64,000 nt of DNA from Glandiceps talaboti (GCF_964340395.1 NC_135570.1:17734822-17798821); one strand, 5' to 3'; numbered from the stretch's first letter, positions 21,365-37,700 are shown. Notes: generated by a model from the sequence alone, not told the origin. Made by a program: numbers and translations.

Positions 21365-21720
21365 GTTAAAACACAGGGTCCTCAGGCTCATTTAGTTCTG
21401 TTTACAAATATAAACAAAACAAAATAAACATACAAGTAAACAAACAAACAAAAACAAATAAACAAGTAAACAAACAAACAAACAAACAAACAAACAAACA
21501 AACAAACAGACAAACAAACAAACAAACAAACAAAATAAACTGACAAATGAGTAGATACATACATGAGTAAACGACAACAAACCAACGAACAACCAAACAC
21601 TGCCCCCCGAAATGGTCACATATGGAAATAACAGTCTCTTATTGTTTACTTGTATGTTTATTTTGTTTTGTTTATATTTGTAAACAGAACTAAACGAGCC
21701 TGAGCACCCTGTGGTTAAAA
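21365..21720. mobile_element. hAT-like foldback MITE with 71-bp arms
   Basis: Arms 21372-21442 and 21643-21713 are inverted copies with 69 of 71 positions identical; the outer end reads CACAGGGT. GTTAAAA lies directly outside both arms (21365-21371 and 21714-21720). Moving the left boundary by one base extends this to an 8-bp GTTAAAAC duplication, the length typical of hAT. The 200-bp loop holds a (CAAA)n microsatellite (about 21439-21534) and unique DNA. Minus-strand frames here translate as CLFVCLFV repeats and are artefacts. Confidence 0.85.
21439..21534. repeat. (CAAA)n microsatellite
   Basis: Near-perfect CAAA repeats with a single CAGA interruption near 21507. They lie inside the loop of the foldback MITE. 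Confidence 0.95.
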
Positions 21721-22277
21721 CTTCTAATATACATTTTGAGTGTGTTTATAATTTAGGGAGCCTTCAGTAATTACGAGGGGGAGGGGAATTTGGGGAAGGG
21801 TCATGTTTTAGAAACCCGTCCAGGGGGAGGGTTACATTTTACGTTGACTCATTTTATGACCTGCCTGGACTGTACGTGCCCGGTGTACGTGTTACCATAC
21901 GATGAGAAGACAACATTCTTGTAAAATGCACTCTGCACTATTTCAAACAAAGTCTACAATTCTGAGAGAAACAACACACATCCCTTCAAGCTAAGGCTCA
22001 TATTTAGCTAAACTGCATGTAGTTACAATTTACTGTTTTCCACATACCAAACAAGTCTGAATGACATCTTGTGTAGCTTGGCTGTTTGGGAATATGTCGT
22101 GTGACTGAGGACAAGCTGCACATTTCTCATTGTTGTAAAATGCATATACATTGCCATACAAGCGCAAAATGTGCATATTAGCCATATGCGATTTCCATGC
22201 AAAGATTGACCTGTATCACATACATGCTGAAACCAGTCACTGGCTGCAAAATCTTATCTCATGCAAGAATGTCCACC
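21721..22277. other. Unassigned spacer
   Basis: A G-rich stretch at 21775-21835 (GAGGGGGAGGGG and similar) precedes unremarkable sequence up to the 44-bp satellite. Confidence 0.5.
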
Positions 22278-23149
22278 GTCTACAGTCAATTCTAAACATA
22301 GCTAATTTGATGTAAATATTCTACACTAGTCAATTTTAAACATAGCTAATATGATGTAAATATTCGACACTAGTCAATTTTAAACATAGCTAATTTGATG
22401 TAAATATTCTACACTAGTCGATTCTAAACATAGCTAATTTGATGTAAATATTCTACACTACAGTCAATTCAAAACATAGCTAATTTGATGTAAATATTCT
22501 ACACTACAGTCAATTCTAAACATAGCTAATATGATGTAAATATTCTACACTACAGTTAATTCTAAACATGGCTAATTTGATGCAAATATTCTACACTAGT
22601 CAATTCTAAACATAGCTAATTTGATGTAAATATTCTACACTAGTCGATTCTAAACATAGCTAATTTGATGTAAATATTCTACACTACAGTCAATTCAAAA
22701 CATAGCTAATTTGATGTAAATATTCTACACTACAGTCAATTCTAAACATAGCTAATATGATGTAAATATTCTACACTACAGTTAATTCTAAACATGGCTA
22801 ATTTGATGCAAATATTCTACACTAGTCAATTCTAAACATAGCTAATTTGATGTAAATATTCTACACAACAGTCAATTCTAAACATAGCTAATTTGATGTA
22901 AATATTCTACACTAGTCAATTCTAAACATAGCTAATTTGATATAAATATTCTACACTACTCAATTCTAAACATAGCTAATTTGATGTAAATATTCTACAC
23001 TAGTCAATTCTAAACATAGCTAATTTTATGTAAATATTCTACACTAGTCAATTCTAAACATAGCTAATTTGATATAAATATTCTACACTACAGTCAATTC
23101 TAAACATAGCTAATTTGATGTAAATATTCTACACTACAGTCAATTCTAA

Positions 23150-24700
23150 ACATAGCTAATTTGATGTAAATATTCTACACTAGTCAATTCTAAACATAGC
23201 TAATTTGATGTAAATATTCTACACTAGTCAATTCTAAACATAGATAATTTTATATAAATATTCTATACTACAGTCAATTCTAAACATAGCTATTTTGATG
23301 TAAATATTCTACACTAGTCAATTCTAAACATAGCTAATTTGATGTAAATATTCTACACTAGTGAATTCAAAACATAGCTATTTTGATGTAAATATTCTAC
23401 ACTACAGTCAATTCTAAACATAGCTAATTTGATGTAAATATTCTACACTACAGTCAATTCTAAACATAGCTAATTTAATGTAAATATTCTACACTACAGT
23501 TAATTCTGAACATAGCTAATTTGATGTAAATATTCTACACTAGTCAATTGAAAACATAGCTAATTTGATGTAAATATTCTACACTAGTCAATTCTAAACA
23601 TAGCTATTTTGATGTAAATATTCTACACTACAGTCAATTCTAAACATAGCTAATTTGATGTAAATATTCTACACTAGTCAATTCTAAACATAGCTAATTT
23701 GATGTAAATATTCTACACTACTCAATTCTAAACATAGCTAATTTGATGTAAATATTCTACACTAGTCAATTCTAAACATAGCTAATCTGATGTAAATATT
23801 CTACACTAGTCAATTCTAAACATAGCTAATTTGATGTAAATATTCTGCACTAGTCAATTCTAAACATAGCTAATTTAATGTAAATATTCTACACTACAGT
23901 CAATTCTATACATAGCTAATTTGATGTAAATATTCTACACTAGTCAATTCTAAACATAGCTAATTTGATGTAAATATTCTACACTAGTCAATTCTAAACA
24001 TAGATAATTTTATATAAATATTCTATACTACAGTCAATTCTAAACATAGCTATTTTGATGTAAATATTCTACACTAGTCAATTCTAAACATAGCTAATTT
24101 GATGTAAATATTCTACACTAGTGAATTCAAAACATAGCTATTTTGATGTAAATATTCTACACTACAGTCAATTCTAAACATAGCTAATTTGATGTAAATA
24201 TTCTACACTACAGTCAATTCTAAACATAGCTAATTTAATGTAAATATTCTACACTACAGTTAATTCTGAACATAGCTAATTTGATGTAAATATTCTACAC
24301 TAGTCAATTGAAAACATAGCTAATTTGATGTAAATATTCTACACTAGTCAATTCTAAACATAGCTATTTTGATGTAAATATTCTACACTACAGTCAATTC
24401 TAAACATAGCTAATTTGATGTAAATATTCTACACTAGTCAATTCTAAACATAGCTAATTTGATGTAAATATTCTACACTACTCAATTCTAAACATAGCTA
24501 ATTTGATGTAAATATTCTACACTAGTCAATTCTAAACATAGCTAATCTGATGTAAATATTCTACACTAGTCAATTCTAAACATAGCTAATTTGATGTAAA
24601 TATTCTGCACTAGTCAATTCTAAACATAGCTAATTTAATGTAAATATTCTACACTACAGTCAATTCTATACATAGCTAATTTGATGTAAATATTCTACAC
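23150..24700. repeat. 760-bp higher-order tandem duplication within the satellite
   Basis: The rare marker TAGATAATTTTATATAAATA occurs at 23241 and 24001, exactly 760 apart. The surrounding variants agree base for base over most of the block; I compared 23221-23940 with 23981-24700. The match breaks at 24704 (TAGTTAATTC instead of TAGTCAATTC). Confidence 0.85.
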
Positions 24701-27700
24701 TAGTTAATTCTAAACATAGCTAATTTGATGTAAATATTCTACACTAGTCAATTCTAAACATAGCTAATTTGATGTAAATATTCTACACTAGTCAATTCTA
24801 AACATAGCTAATTTGATATAAATATTGTACACTACAGTCAATTCTAAAATAGCTAATTTCAATTTGATGTAAATATTCTACACTAGTCAATTCTAAACAT
24901 AGCTATTTTGATGTAAATATTCTACACTAGTCAATTCTAAACATAGCTAATTTGATGTAAATATTCTACACTAGTCAATTCAAAACATAGCTAATTTGAT
25001 GCAATTATTCTACACTAGTCAATTCTAAACATAGCTAATTTGATGTAAATATTCTACACTAGTCAATTCTAAACATAGCTATTATGATGTAAATATTCTA
25101 CACTAGTCAATTCTAAACATAGCTAAATTGATGTAAATATGCTACACCACAGTCAATTCTAAACATAGCTAATTTGATGTAAATATTCTACACTACAGTT
25201 AATTCAAAACATAGCTAATTTGATGCAATTATTCTACACTACAGTTAATACTGAACATAGCTAATATGATGTAAATATTCTACACTAGTCAATTCTAAAC
25301 ATAGCTATTCTGATGTAAATATTCTACACTAGTCAATTCTAAACATAGCTAATTTGATGTAAATATTCTACACCACAGTCAATTCTAAACATAGCTAATT
25401 TGATGTAAATATTCTACACTACAGTTAATTCAAAACATAGCTAATTTGATGTAAATATTCTACACTACAGTTAATTCTAAACATAGCTAATATGATGTAA
25501 TATTCTACACTAGTCAATTCTAAACATAGCTATTCTGATGTAAATATTCTACACTAGTCAATTCTAAACATGGCTAATTTGATGCAAATATTCTACACTA
25601 CTCAATTCTAAACATAGCTAATTTGATGTAAATATTCTACACTACAGTCAATTCTAAACATAGCTAATTTGATGTAAATATTCTACACTAGTCAATTCTA
25701 AACATAGCTAATTTGATGTAAATATTCTACACTACAGTCAATTCTAAACATAGCTAATTTGATGTAAATATTCTACACTCGTCAATTTTAAACATAGCTA
25801 ATATGATGTAAATATTCTACACAAGTCAATTCTAAACATAGCTATTTTGATGTAAATATTCTACACTACAGTCAATTCTAAACATAGCTAATTTGATGCA
25901 AATATTCTACACTAGTCAATTCTAAACATAGCTAATTTGATGTAAATATTCTACACTAGTGAATTCAAAACATAGCTAATTTGATGTAAATATTCTACAC
26001 TAGTGAATTCAAAACATAGCTAATTTGATGTAAATATTCTACACTAGTGAATTCAAAACATAGCTAATTTGATGTAAATATTCTACACTACAGTCAATTC
26101 TAAACATAGCTAATTTGATGTAAATATTCTACACTAGTGAATTCAAAACATAGCTAATTTGATGCAAATATTCTACACTAGTCAGTTCTAAACATAGCTA
26201 ATTTGATGTAAATATTCTACACTACAGTCAATTCTAAACATAGCTAATTTGATGTAAATATTCTACACTAAGGTCAATTCTAAACATAGCTAATTTGATG
26301 TAAATATTCTACACTAGTCAATTCTAAACATAGCTATTTTGATGTAAATATTCTACACTACAGTCAATTCTAAACATAGCTAATTTGATGTAAATATTCT
26401 ACACTACAGTCAATTCTAAACATAGCTAATTTGATGTAAATATTCTACACTAGTCATTTCTAAACATAGCTAATTTGATGTAAATATTCTACAATAGTGA
26501 ATTCAAAACATAGCTAATTTGATGCAAATATTCTACACTAGTCAGTTCTAAACATAGCTAATTTGATGTAAATATTCTACACTACAGTCAATTCTAAACA
26601 TAGCTAATTTGATGTAAATATTCTACACTAAGGTCAATTCTAAACATAGCTAATTTGATGTAAATATTCTACACTAGTCAATTCTAAACATAGCTATTTT
26701 GATGTAAATATTCTACACTACAGTCAATTCTAAACATAGCTAATTTGATGTAAATATTCTACACTACAGTCAATTCTAAATATAGCTAATTTGATGTAAA
26801 TATTCTACACTAGTCATTTCTAAACATAGCTAATTTGATGTAAATATTCTACACTAGTCAATTCTAAACATAGCTAATTTGATGTAAATATTCTACACTA
26901 GTCAATTCTAAACATAGCTAATTTGATGTAAATATTCTACACTAGTCAATTCTAAACATAGCTAATGTGATGTAAATATTCTACACTACTCAATTCTAAA
27001 CATAGCTAATTTGATGTAAATATTCTACACTACAGTCAATTCTAAACATAGCTAATTTGATGTAAATATTCTACATTTTTAGATGAAATATTTTACACTA
27101 CAGTTAATTCTAAACATAGCTAATTTGATGTAAATATTCTACACTAGTCAATTCTAAACATGGCTAATTTGATGTAAATATTCTACACTAGTCAATTCTA
27201 AACATAGCTAATCTGATGTAAATATTCTACACTAGTCAATTCTAAACATAGCTATTTTGATGTAAATATTCTACACTAGTCAATTCTAAACATAGCTAAA
27301 TTGATGTAAATATTCTACACTACAGTCAATTCTAAACATAGCTAATTTGATGTAAATATTCTACACTAGTGAATTCTAAACATACCTAATTTGATGTAAA
27401 TATTCTACACTACAGTCAATTCTAAACATAGCTATTTTGATGTAAATATTCTACACTACAGTCAATTCTAAACATAGCTAATTTGATGTAAATATTCTAC
27501 ACTACAGTCAATTCTAAAAATAGCTAATTTGATGTAAATATTCTACACTGGTCAATTCTAAACATAGCTAATTTGATGTAAATATTCTACACTACAGTTA
27601 ATTCTAAAAATAGCTAATTTGATGTAAATATTCTACACTAGTCAATTCTAAACATAGCTAATTTGATGCAAATATTCTACACTAGTCAGTTCTAAACATA

Positions 27701-29215
27701 GCTAATTTGATGTAAATATTCTACACTACAGTCAATTCTAAACATAGCTAATTTGATGTAAATATTCTACACTAGTCAATTCTAAACATAGCTAATTTGA
27801 TGTAAATATTCTACACTACAGTTAATTCTAAACATAGCTAATTTGATGTAAATATTCTACACTAGTCAATTCTAAACATAGCTAATTTGATATAAATATT
27901 CTACACTACTCAATTCTAAACATAGCTATTTTGATGTAAATATTCTACACTAGTCAATTCTAAACATAGCTAATTTTATGTAAATATTCTACACTAGTCA
28001 ATTCTAAACATAGCTAATTTGATATAAATATTCTACACTACAGTCAATTCTAAACATAGCTAATTTGATGTAAATATTCTACACTACAGTTAATTCTAAA
28101 CATAGCTAATTTGATGTAAATATTCTACACTAGTCAATTCTAAACATAGCTAATTTGATGTAAATATTCTACACTAGTCAATTCTAAACATAGATAATTT
28201 TATATAAATATTCTATACTACAGTCAATTCTAAACATAGCTAATTTGATGTAAATATTCTACACTAGTCAATTCTAAACATAGCTAATTTTATGTAAATA
28301 TTCTATACTAGTCAATTCTAAACATAGCTAATTTGATATAAATATTCTACACTACAGTCAATTCTAAACATAGCTAATTTGATGTAAATATTCTACCCTA
28401 CAATTAATTCTAAACATAGCTAATTTGATGTAAATATTCTACACTAGTCAATTCTAAACATAGCTAATTTGATGTAAATATTCTACACTAGTCAATTCTA
28501 AACATAGCTAATTTGATGTAAATATTCTACACTAGTCAATTCTAAACATAGATAATTTTATATAAATATTCTATACTACAGTCAATTCTAAACATAGCTA
28601 ATTTGATGTAAATATTCTACACTAGTCAATTCTAAACATAGCTAATTTGATGTAAATATTCTACACTAGTGAATTCAAAACATAGCTATTTTGATGTAAA
28701 TATTCTACACTACAGTCAATTCTAAACATAGCTAATTTGATGTAAATATTCTACACTACAGTCAATTCTAAACATAGCTAATTTAATGTAAATATTCTAC
28801 ACTACAGTTAATTCTGAACATAGCTAATTTGATGTAAATATTCTACACTAGTGAATTGAAAACATAGCTAATTTGATGTAAATATTCTACACTAGTCAAT
28901 TCTAAACATAGCTATTTTGATGTAAATATTCTACACTAGTCAATTCTAAACATAGCTAATTTGATGTAAATATTCTACACTAGTGAATTCAAAACATAGC
29001 TAATTTGATGTAAATATTCTACACTACAGTCAATTCTAAACATAGCTAATTTGATGTAAATATTCTACACTAGTGAATTCAAAACATAGCTAATTTGATG
29101 CAAATATTCTACACTAGTCAGTTCTAAACATAGCTAATTTGATGTAAATATTCTACACTACAGTCAATTCTAAACATAGCTAATTTGATGTAAATATTCT
29201 ACACTAAGGTCAATT
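23770..29215. repeat. Higher-order repeat, copy 1 (5,444 bp)
   Basis: Rare markers recur in copy 2 at the same offset of 5,444: the unit TACATTTTTAGATGAAATAT (27073 and 32517), TAGATAATTTTATATAAATA (24001 and 29445), and a CTACCCTACAATTAATTC unit (about 28395 and 33838). The start at about 23770 is where the sequence upstream of 29215 stops matching. Confidence 0.85.
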
Positions 29216-32200
29216 CTAAACATAGCTAATCTGATGTAAATATTCTACACTAGTCAATTCTAAACATAGCTAATTTGATGTAAATATTCTGCACTAGTCA
29301 ATTCTAAACATAGCTAATTTAATGTAAATATTCTACACTACAGTCAATTCTATACATAGCTAATTTGATGTAAATATTCTACACTAGTCAATTCTAAACA
29401 TAGCTAATTTGATGTAAATATTCTACACTAGTCAATTCTAAACATAGATAATTTTATATAAATATTCTATACTACAGTCAATTCTAAACATAGCTATTTT
29501 GATGTAAATATTCTACACTAGTCAATTCTAAACATAGCTAATTTGATGTAAATATTCTACACTAGTGAATTCAAAACATAGCTATTTTGATGTAAATATT
29601 CTACACTACAGTCAATTCTAAACATAGCTAATTTGATGTAAATATTCTACACTACAGTCAATTCTAAACATAGCTAATTTAATGTAAATATTCTACACTA
29701 CAGTTAATTCTGAACATAGCTAATTTGATGTAAATATTCTACACTAGTCAATTGAAAACATAGCTAATTTGATGTAAATATTCTACACTAGTCAATTCTA
29801 AACATAGCTATTTTGATGTAAATATTCTACACTACAGTCAATTCTAAACATAGCTAATTTGATGTAAATATTCTACACTAGTCAATTCTAAACATAGCTA
29901 ATTTGATGTAAATATTCTACACTACTCAATTCTAAACATAGCTAATTTGATGTAAATATTCTACACTAGTCAATTCTAAACATAGCTAATCTGATGTAAA
30001 TATTCTACACTAGTCAATTCTAAACATAGCTAATTTGATGTAAATATTCTGCACTAGTCAATTCTAAACATAGCTAATTTAATGTAAATATTCTACACTA
30101 CAGTCAATTCTATACATAGCTAATTTGATGTAAATATTCTACACTAGTTAATTCTAAACATAGCTAATTTGATGTAAATATTCTACACTAGTCAATTCTA
30201 AACATAGCTAATTTGATGTAAATATTCTACACTAGTCAATTCTAAACATAGCTAATTTGATATAAATATTGTACACTACAGTCAATTCTAAAATAGCTAA
30301 TTTCAATTTGATGTAAATATTCTACACTAGTCAATTCTAAACATAGCTATTTTGATGTAAATATTCTACACTAGTCAATTCTAAACATAGCTAATTTGAT
30401 GTAAATATTCTACACTAGTCAATTCAAAACATAGCTAATTTGATGCAATTATTCTACACTAGTCAATTCTAAACATAGCTAATTTGATGTAAATATTCTA
30501 CACTAGTCAATTCTAAACATAGCTATTATGATGTAAATATTCTACACTAGTCAATTCTAAACATAGCTAAATTGATGTAAATATGCTACACCACAGTCAA
30601 TTCTAAACATAGCTAATTTGATGTAAATATTCTACACTACAGTTAATTCAAAACATAGCTAATTTGATGCAATTATTCTACACTACAGTTAATACTGAAC
30701 ATAGCTAATATGATGTAAATATTCTACACTAGTCAATTCTAAACATAGCTATTCTGATGTAAATATTCTACACTAGTCAATTCTAAACATAGCTAATTTG
30801 ATGTAAATATTCTACACCACAGTCAATTCTAAACATAGCTAATTTGATGTAAATATTCTACACTACAGTTAATTCAAAACATAGCTAATTTGATGTAAAT
30901 ATTCTACACTACAGTTAATTCTAAACATAGCTAATATGATGTAATATTCTACACTAGTCAATTCTAAACATAGCTATTCTGATGTAAATATTCTACACTA
31001 GTCAATTCTAAACATGGCTAATTTGATGCAAATATTCTACACTACTCAATTCTAAACATAGCTAATTTGATGTAAATATTCTACACTACAGTCAATTCTA
31101 AACATAGCTAATTTGATGTAAATATTCTACACTAGTCAATTCTAAACTTAGCTAATTTGATGTAAATATTCTACACTACAGTCAATTCTAAACATAGCTA
31201 ATTTGATGTAAATATTCTACACTCGTCAATTTTAAACATAGCTAATATGATGTAAATATTCTACACAAGTCAATTCTAAACATAGCTATTTTGATGTAAA
31301 TATTCTACACTACAGTCAATTCTAAACATAGCTAATTTGATGCAAATATTCTACACTAGTCAATTCTAAACATAGCTAATTTGATGTAAATATTCTACAC
31401 TAGTGAATTCAAAACATAGCTAATTTGATGTAAATATTCTACACTAGTGAATTCAAAACATAGCTAATTTGATGTAAATATTCTACACTAGTGAATTCAA
31501 AACATAGCTAATTTGATGTAAATATTCTACACTACAGTCAATTCTAAACATAGCTAATTTGATGTAAATATTCTACACTAGTGAATTCAAAACATAGCTA
31601 ATTTGATGCAAATATTCTACACTAGTCAGTTCTAAACATAGCTAATTTGATGTAAATATTCTACACTACAGTCAATTCTAAACATAGCTAATTTGATGTA
31701 AATATTCTACACTAAGGTCAATTCTAAACATAGCTAATTTGATGTAAATATTCTACACTAGTCAATTCTAAACATAGCTATTTTGATGTAAATATTCTAC
31801 ACTACAGTCAATTCTAAACATAGCTAATTTGATGTAAATATTCTACACTACAGTCAATTCTAAACATAGCTAATTTGATGTAAATATTCTACACTAGTCA
31901 TTTCTAAACATAGCTAATTTGATGTAAATATTCTACAATAGTGAATTCAAAACATAGCTAATTTGATGCAAATATTCTACACTAGTCAGTTCTAAACATA
32001 GCTAATTTGATGTAAATATTCTACACTACAGTCAATTCTAAACATAGCTAATTTGATGTAAATATTCTACACTAAGGTCAATTCTAAACATAGCTAATTT
32101 GATGTAAATATTCTACACTAGTCAATTCTAAACATAGCTATTTTGATGTAAATATTCTACACTACAGTCAATTCTAAACATAGCTAATTTGATGTAAATA

Positions 32201-34660
32201 TTCTACACTACAGTCAATTCTAAATACAGCTAATTTGATGTAAATATTCTACACTAGTCATTTCTAAACATAGCTAATTTGATGTAAATATTCTACACTA
32301 GTCAATTCTAAACATAGCTAATTTGATGTAAATATTCTACACTAGTCAATTCTAAACATAGCTAATTTGATGTAAATATTCTACACTAGTCAATTCTAAA
32401 CATAGCTAATGTGATGTAAATATTCTACACTACTCAATTCTAAACATAGCTAATTTGATGTAAATATTCTACACTACAGTCAATTCTAAACATAGCTAAT
32501 TTGATGTAAATATTCTACATTTTTAGATGAAATATTTTACACTACAGTTAATTCTAAACATAGCTAATTTGATGTAAATATTCTACACTAGTCAATTCTA
32601 AACATGGCTAATTTGATGTAAATATTCTACACTAGTCAATTCTAAACATAGCTAATCTGATGTAAATATTCTACACTAGTCAATTCTAAACATAGCTATT
32701 TTGATGTAAATATTCTACACTAGTCAATTCTAAACATAGCTAAATTGATGTAAATATTCTACACTACAGTCAATTCTAAACATAGCTAATTTGATGTAAA
32801 TATTCTACACTAGTGAATTCTAAACATACCTAATTTGATGTAAATATTCTACACTACAGTCAATTCTAAACATAGCTATTTTGATGTAAATATTCTACAC
32901 TACAGTCAATTCTAAACATAGCTAATTTGATGTAAATATTCTACACTACAGTCAATTCTAAAAATAGCTAATTTGATGTAAATATTCTACACTGGTCAAT
33001 TCTAAACATAGCTAATTTGATGTAAATATTCTACACTACAGTTAATTCTAAAAATAGCTAATTTGATGTAAATATTCTACACTAGTCAATTCTAAACATA
33101 GCTAATTTGATGCAAATATTCTACACTAGTCAGTTCTAAACATAGCTAATTTGATGTAAATATTCTACACTACAGTCAATTCTAAACATAGCTAATTTGA
33201 TGTAAATATTCTACACTAGTCAATTCTAAACATAGCTAATTTGATGTAAATATTCTACACTACAGTTAATTCTAAACATAGCTAATTTGATGTAAATATT
33301 CTACACTAGTCAATTCTAAACATAGCTAATTTGATATAAATATTCTACACTACTCAATTCTAAACATAGCTATTTTGATGTAAATATTCTACACTAGTCA
33401 ATTCTAAACATAGCTAATTTTATGTAAATATTCTACACTAGTCAATTCTAAACATAGCTAATTTGATATAAATATTCTACACTACAGTCAATTCTAAACA
33501 TAGCTAATTTGATGTAAATATTCTACACTACAGTTAATTCTAAACATAGCTAATTTGATGTAAATATTCTACACTAGTCAATTCTAAACATAGCTAATTT
33601 GATGTAAATATTCTACACTAGTCAATTCTAAACATAGATAATTTTATATAAATATTCTATACTACAGTCAATTCTAAACATAGCTAATTTGATGTAAATA
33701 TTCTACACTAGTCAATTCTAAACATAGCTAATTTTATGTAAATATTCTATACTAGTCAATTCTAAACATAGCTAATTTGATATAAATATTCTACACTACA
33801 GTCAATTCTAAACATAGCTAATTTGATGTAAATATTCTACCCTACAATTAATTCTAAACATAGCTAATTTGATGTAAATATTCTACACTAGTCAATTCTA
33901 AACATAGCTAATTTGATGTAAATATTCTACACTAGTCAATTCTAAACATAGCTAATTTGATGTAAATATTCTACACTAGTCAATTCTAAACATAGATAAT
34001 TTTATATAAATATTCTATACTACAGTCAATTCTAAACATAGCTAATTTGATGTAAATATTCTACACTAGTCAATTCTAAACATAGCTAATTTGATGTAAA
34101 TATTCTACACTAGTGAATTCAAAACATAGCTATTTTGATGTAAATATTCTACACTACAGTCAATTCTAAACATAGCTAATTTGATGTAAATATTCTACAC
34201 TACAGTCAATTCTAAACATAGCTAATTTAATGTAAATATTCTACACTACAGTTAATTCTGAACATAGCTAATTTGATGTAAATATTCTACACTAGTGAAT
34301 TGAAAACATAGCTAATTTGATGTAAATATTCTACACTAGTCAATTCTAAACATAGCTATTTTGATGTAAATATTCTACACTAGTCAATTCTAAACATAGC
34401 TAATTTGATGTAAATATTCTACACTAGTGAATTCAAAACATAGCTAATTTGATGTAAATATTCTACACTACAGTCAATTCTAAACATAGCTAATTTGATG
34501 TAAATATTCTACACTAGTGAATTCAAAACATAGCTAATTTGATGCAAATATTCTACACTAGTCAGTTCTAAACATAGCTAATTTGATGTAAATATTCTAC
34601 ACTACAGTCAATTCTAAACATAGCTAATTTGATGTAAATATTCTACACTAAGGTCAATTC
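29216..34660. repeat. Higher-order repeat, copy 2 (5,444 bp)
   Basis: Matches copy 1 with only scattered substitutions, for example AAATACAGC near 32224 for AAATATAGC, and AACTTAGC near 31147 for AACATAGC. This implies a recent unequal exchange or block duplication. A third, shortened copy follows. Confidence 0.85.
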
Positions 34661-34739
34661 TAAACATAGCTAATTTGATGTAAATATTCTACACTAGTCA
34701 ATTCTAAACATAGCTATTTTGATGTAAATATTCTACACT

Positions 34740-37700
34740 AGTCAATTCTAAACATAGCTATTCTGATGTAAATATTCTACACTAGTCAATTCTAAACATA
34801 GCTAATTTGATGTAAATATTCTACACCACAGTCAATTCTAAACATAGCTAATTTGATGTAAATATTCTACACTACAGTTAATTCAAAACATAGCTAATTT
34901 GATGTAAATATTCTACACTACAGTTAATTCTAAACATAGCTAATATGATGTAATATTCTACACTAGTCAATTCTAAACATAGCTATTCTGATGTAAATAT
35001 TCTACACTAGTCAATTCTAAACATAGCTAATTTGATGTAAATATTCTACACTAGTCATTTCTAAACATAGCTAATTTGATGTAAATATTCTACACTAGTG
35101 AATTCAAAACATAGCTAATTTGATGCAAATATTCTACACTAGTCAGTTCTAAACATAGCCAATTTGATGTAAATATTCTACACTACAGTCAATTCTAAAC
35201 ATAGCTAATTTGATGTAAATATTCTACACTAAGGTCAATTCTAAACATAGCTAATTTGATGTAAATATTCTACACTAGTCAATTCTAAACATAGCTATTT
35301 TGATGTAAATATTCTACACTACAGTCAATTCTAAACATAGCTAATTTGATGTAAATATTCTACACTACAGTCAATTCTAAATATAGCTAATTTGATGTAA
35401 ATATTCTACACTAGTCATTTCTAAACATAGCTAATTTGATGTAAATATTCTACACTAGTCAATTCTAAACATAGCTAATTTGATGTAAATATTCTACACT
35501 AGTCAATTCTAAACATAGCTAATTTGATGTAAATATTCTACACTAGTCAATTCTAAACATAGCTAATGTGATGTAAATATTCTACACTACTCAATTCTAA
35601 ACATAGCTAATTTGATGTAAATATTATACACTACAGTCAATTCTAAACATAGCTAATTTGATGTAAATATTCTACATTTTTAGATGAAATATTTTACACT
35701 ACAGTTAATTCTAAACATAGCTAATTTGATGTAAATATTCTACACTAGTCAATTCTAAACATGGCTAATTTGATGTAAATATTCTACACTAGTCAATTCT
35801 AAACATAGCTAATCTGATGTAAATATTCTACACTAGTCAATTCTAAACATAGCTATTTTGATGTAAATATTCTACACTAGTCAATTCTAAACATAGCTAA
35901 ATTGATGTAAATATTCTACACTACAGTCAATTCTAAACATAGCTAATTTGATGTAAATATTCTACACTAGTGAATTCTAAACATACCTAATTTGATGTAA
36001 ATATTCTACACTACAGTCAATTCTAAACATAGCTATTTTGATGTAAATATTCTACACTACAGTCAATTCTAAACATAGCTAATTTGATGTAAATATTCTA
36101 CACTACAGTCAATTCTAAAAATAGCTAATTTGATGTAAATATTCTACACTGGTCAATTCTAAACATAGCTAATTTGATGTAAATATTCTACACTACAGTT
36201 AATTCTAAAAATAGCTAATTTGATGTAAATATTCTACACTAGTCAATTCTAAACATAGCTAATTTGATGCAAATATTCTACACTAGTCAGTTCTAAACAT
36301 AGCTAATTTGATGTAAATATTCTACACTACAGTCAATTCTAAACATAGCTAATTTGATGTAAATATTCTACACTAGTCAATTCTAAACATAGCTAATTTG
36401 ATGTAAATATTCTACACTACAGTTAATTCTAAACATAGCTAATTTGATGTAAATATTCTACACTAGTCAATTCTAAACATAGCTAATTTGATATAAATAT
36501 TCTACACTACTCAATTCTAAACATAGCTAATTTGATGTAAATATTCTACACTAGTCAATTCTAAACATAGCTAATTTTATGTAAATATTCTACACTAGTC
36601 AATTCTAAACATAGCTAATTTGATATAAATATTCTACACTACAGTCAATTCTAAACATAGCTAATTTGATGTAAATATTCTACACTACAGTTAATTCAAA
36701 ACATAGCTAATTTGATGTAAATATTCTACACTAGTCAATTCTAAACATAGCTAATTTGATGTAAATATTCTACACTAGTCAATTCTAAACATAGATAATT
36801 TTATATAAATATTCTATACTACAGTCAATTCTAAACATAGCTAATTTGATGTAAATATTCTACACTAGTCAATTCTAAACATAGCTAATTTTATGTAAAT
36901 ATTCTACACTAGTCAATTCTAAACATAGCTAATTTGATATAAATATTCTACACTACAGTCAATTCTAAACATAGCTAATTTGATGTAAATATTCTACACT
37001 ACAATTAATTCTAAACATAGCTAATTTGATGTAAATATTCTACACTAGTCAATTCTAAACATAGCTAATTTGATGTAAATATTCTACACTAGTCAATTCT
37101 AAACATAGCTAATTTGATGTAAATATTCTACACTAGTCAATTCTAAACATAGATAATTTTATATAAATATTCTATACTACAGTCAATTCTAAACATAGCT
37201 AATTTGATGTAAATATTCTAAACTAGTCAATTCTAAACATAGCTAATTTGATGTAAATATTCTACACTAGTGAATTCAAAACATAGCTATTTTGATGTAA
37301 ATATTCTACACTACAGTCAATTCTAAACATAGCTAATTTGATGTAAATATTCTACACTACAGTCAATTCTAAACATAGCTAATTTAATGTAAATATTCTA
37401 CACTACAGTTAATTCTGAACATAGCTAATTTGATGTAAATATTCTACACTAGTGAATTGAAAACATAGCTAATTTGATGTAAATATTCTACACTAGTCAA
37501 TTCTAAACATAGCTATTTTGATGTAAATATTCTACACTAGTCAATTCTAAACATAGCTAATTTGATGTAAATATTCTACACTAGTCAATTCTAAACATAG
37601 CTAATCTGATGTAAATATTCTACACTAGTCAATTCTAAACATAGCTAATTTGATGTAAATATTCTGCACTAGTCAATTCTAAACATAGCTAATTTAATGT

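Noticed and set aside
21388-21619. Cys-Leu-Phe-Val repeat frames, looking like a transmembrane peptide
   Set aside because: They are translations of the (CAAA)n microsatellite and the inverted arm of a MITE.
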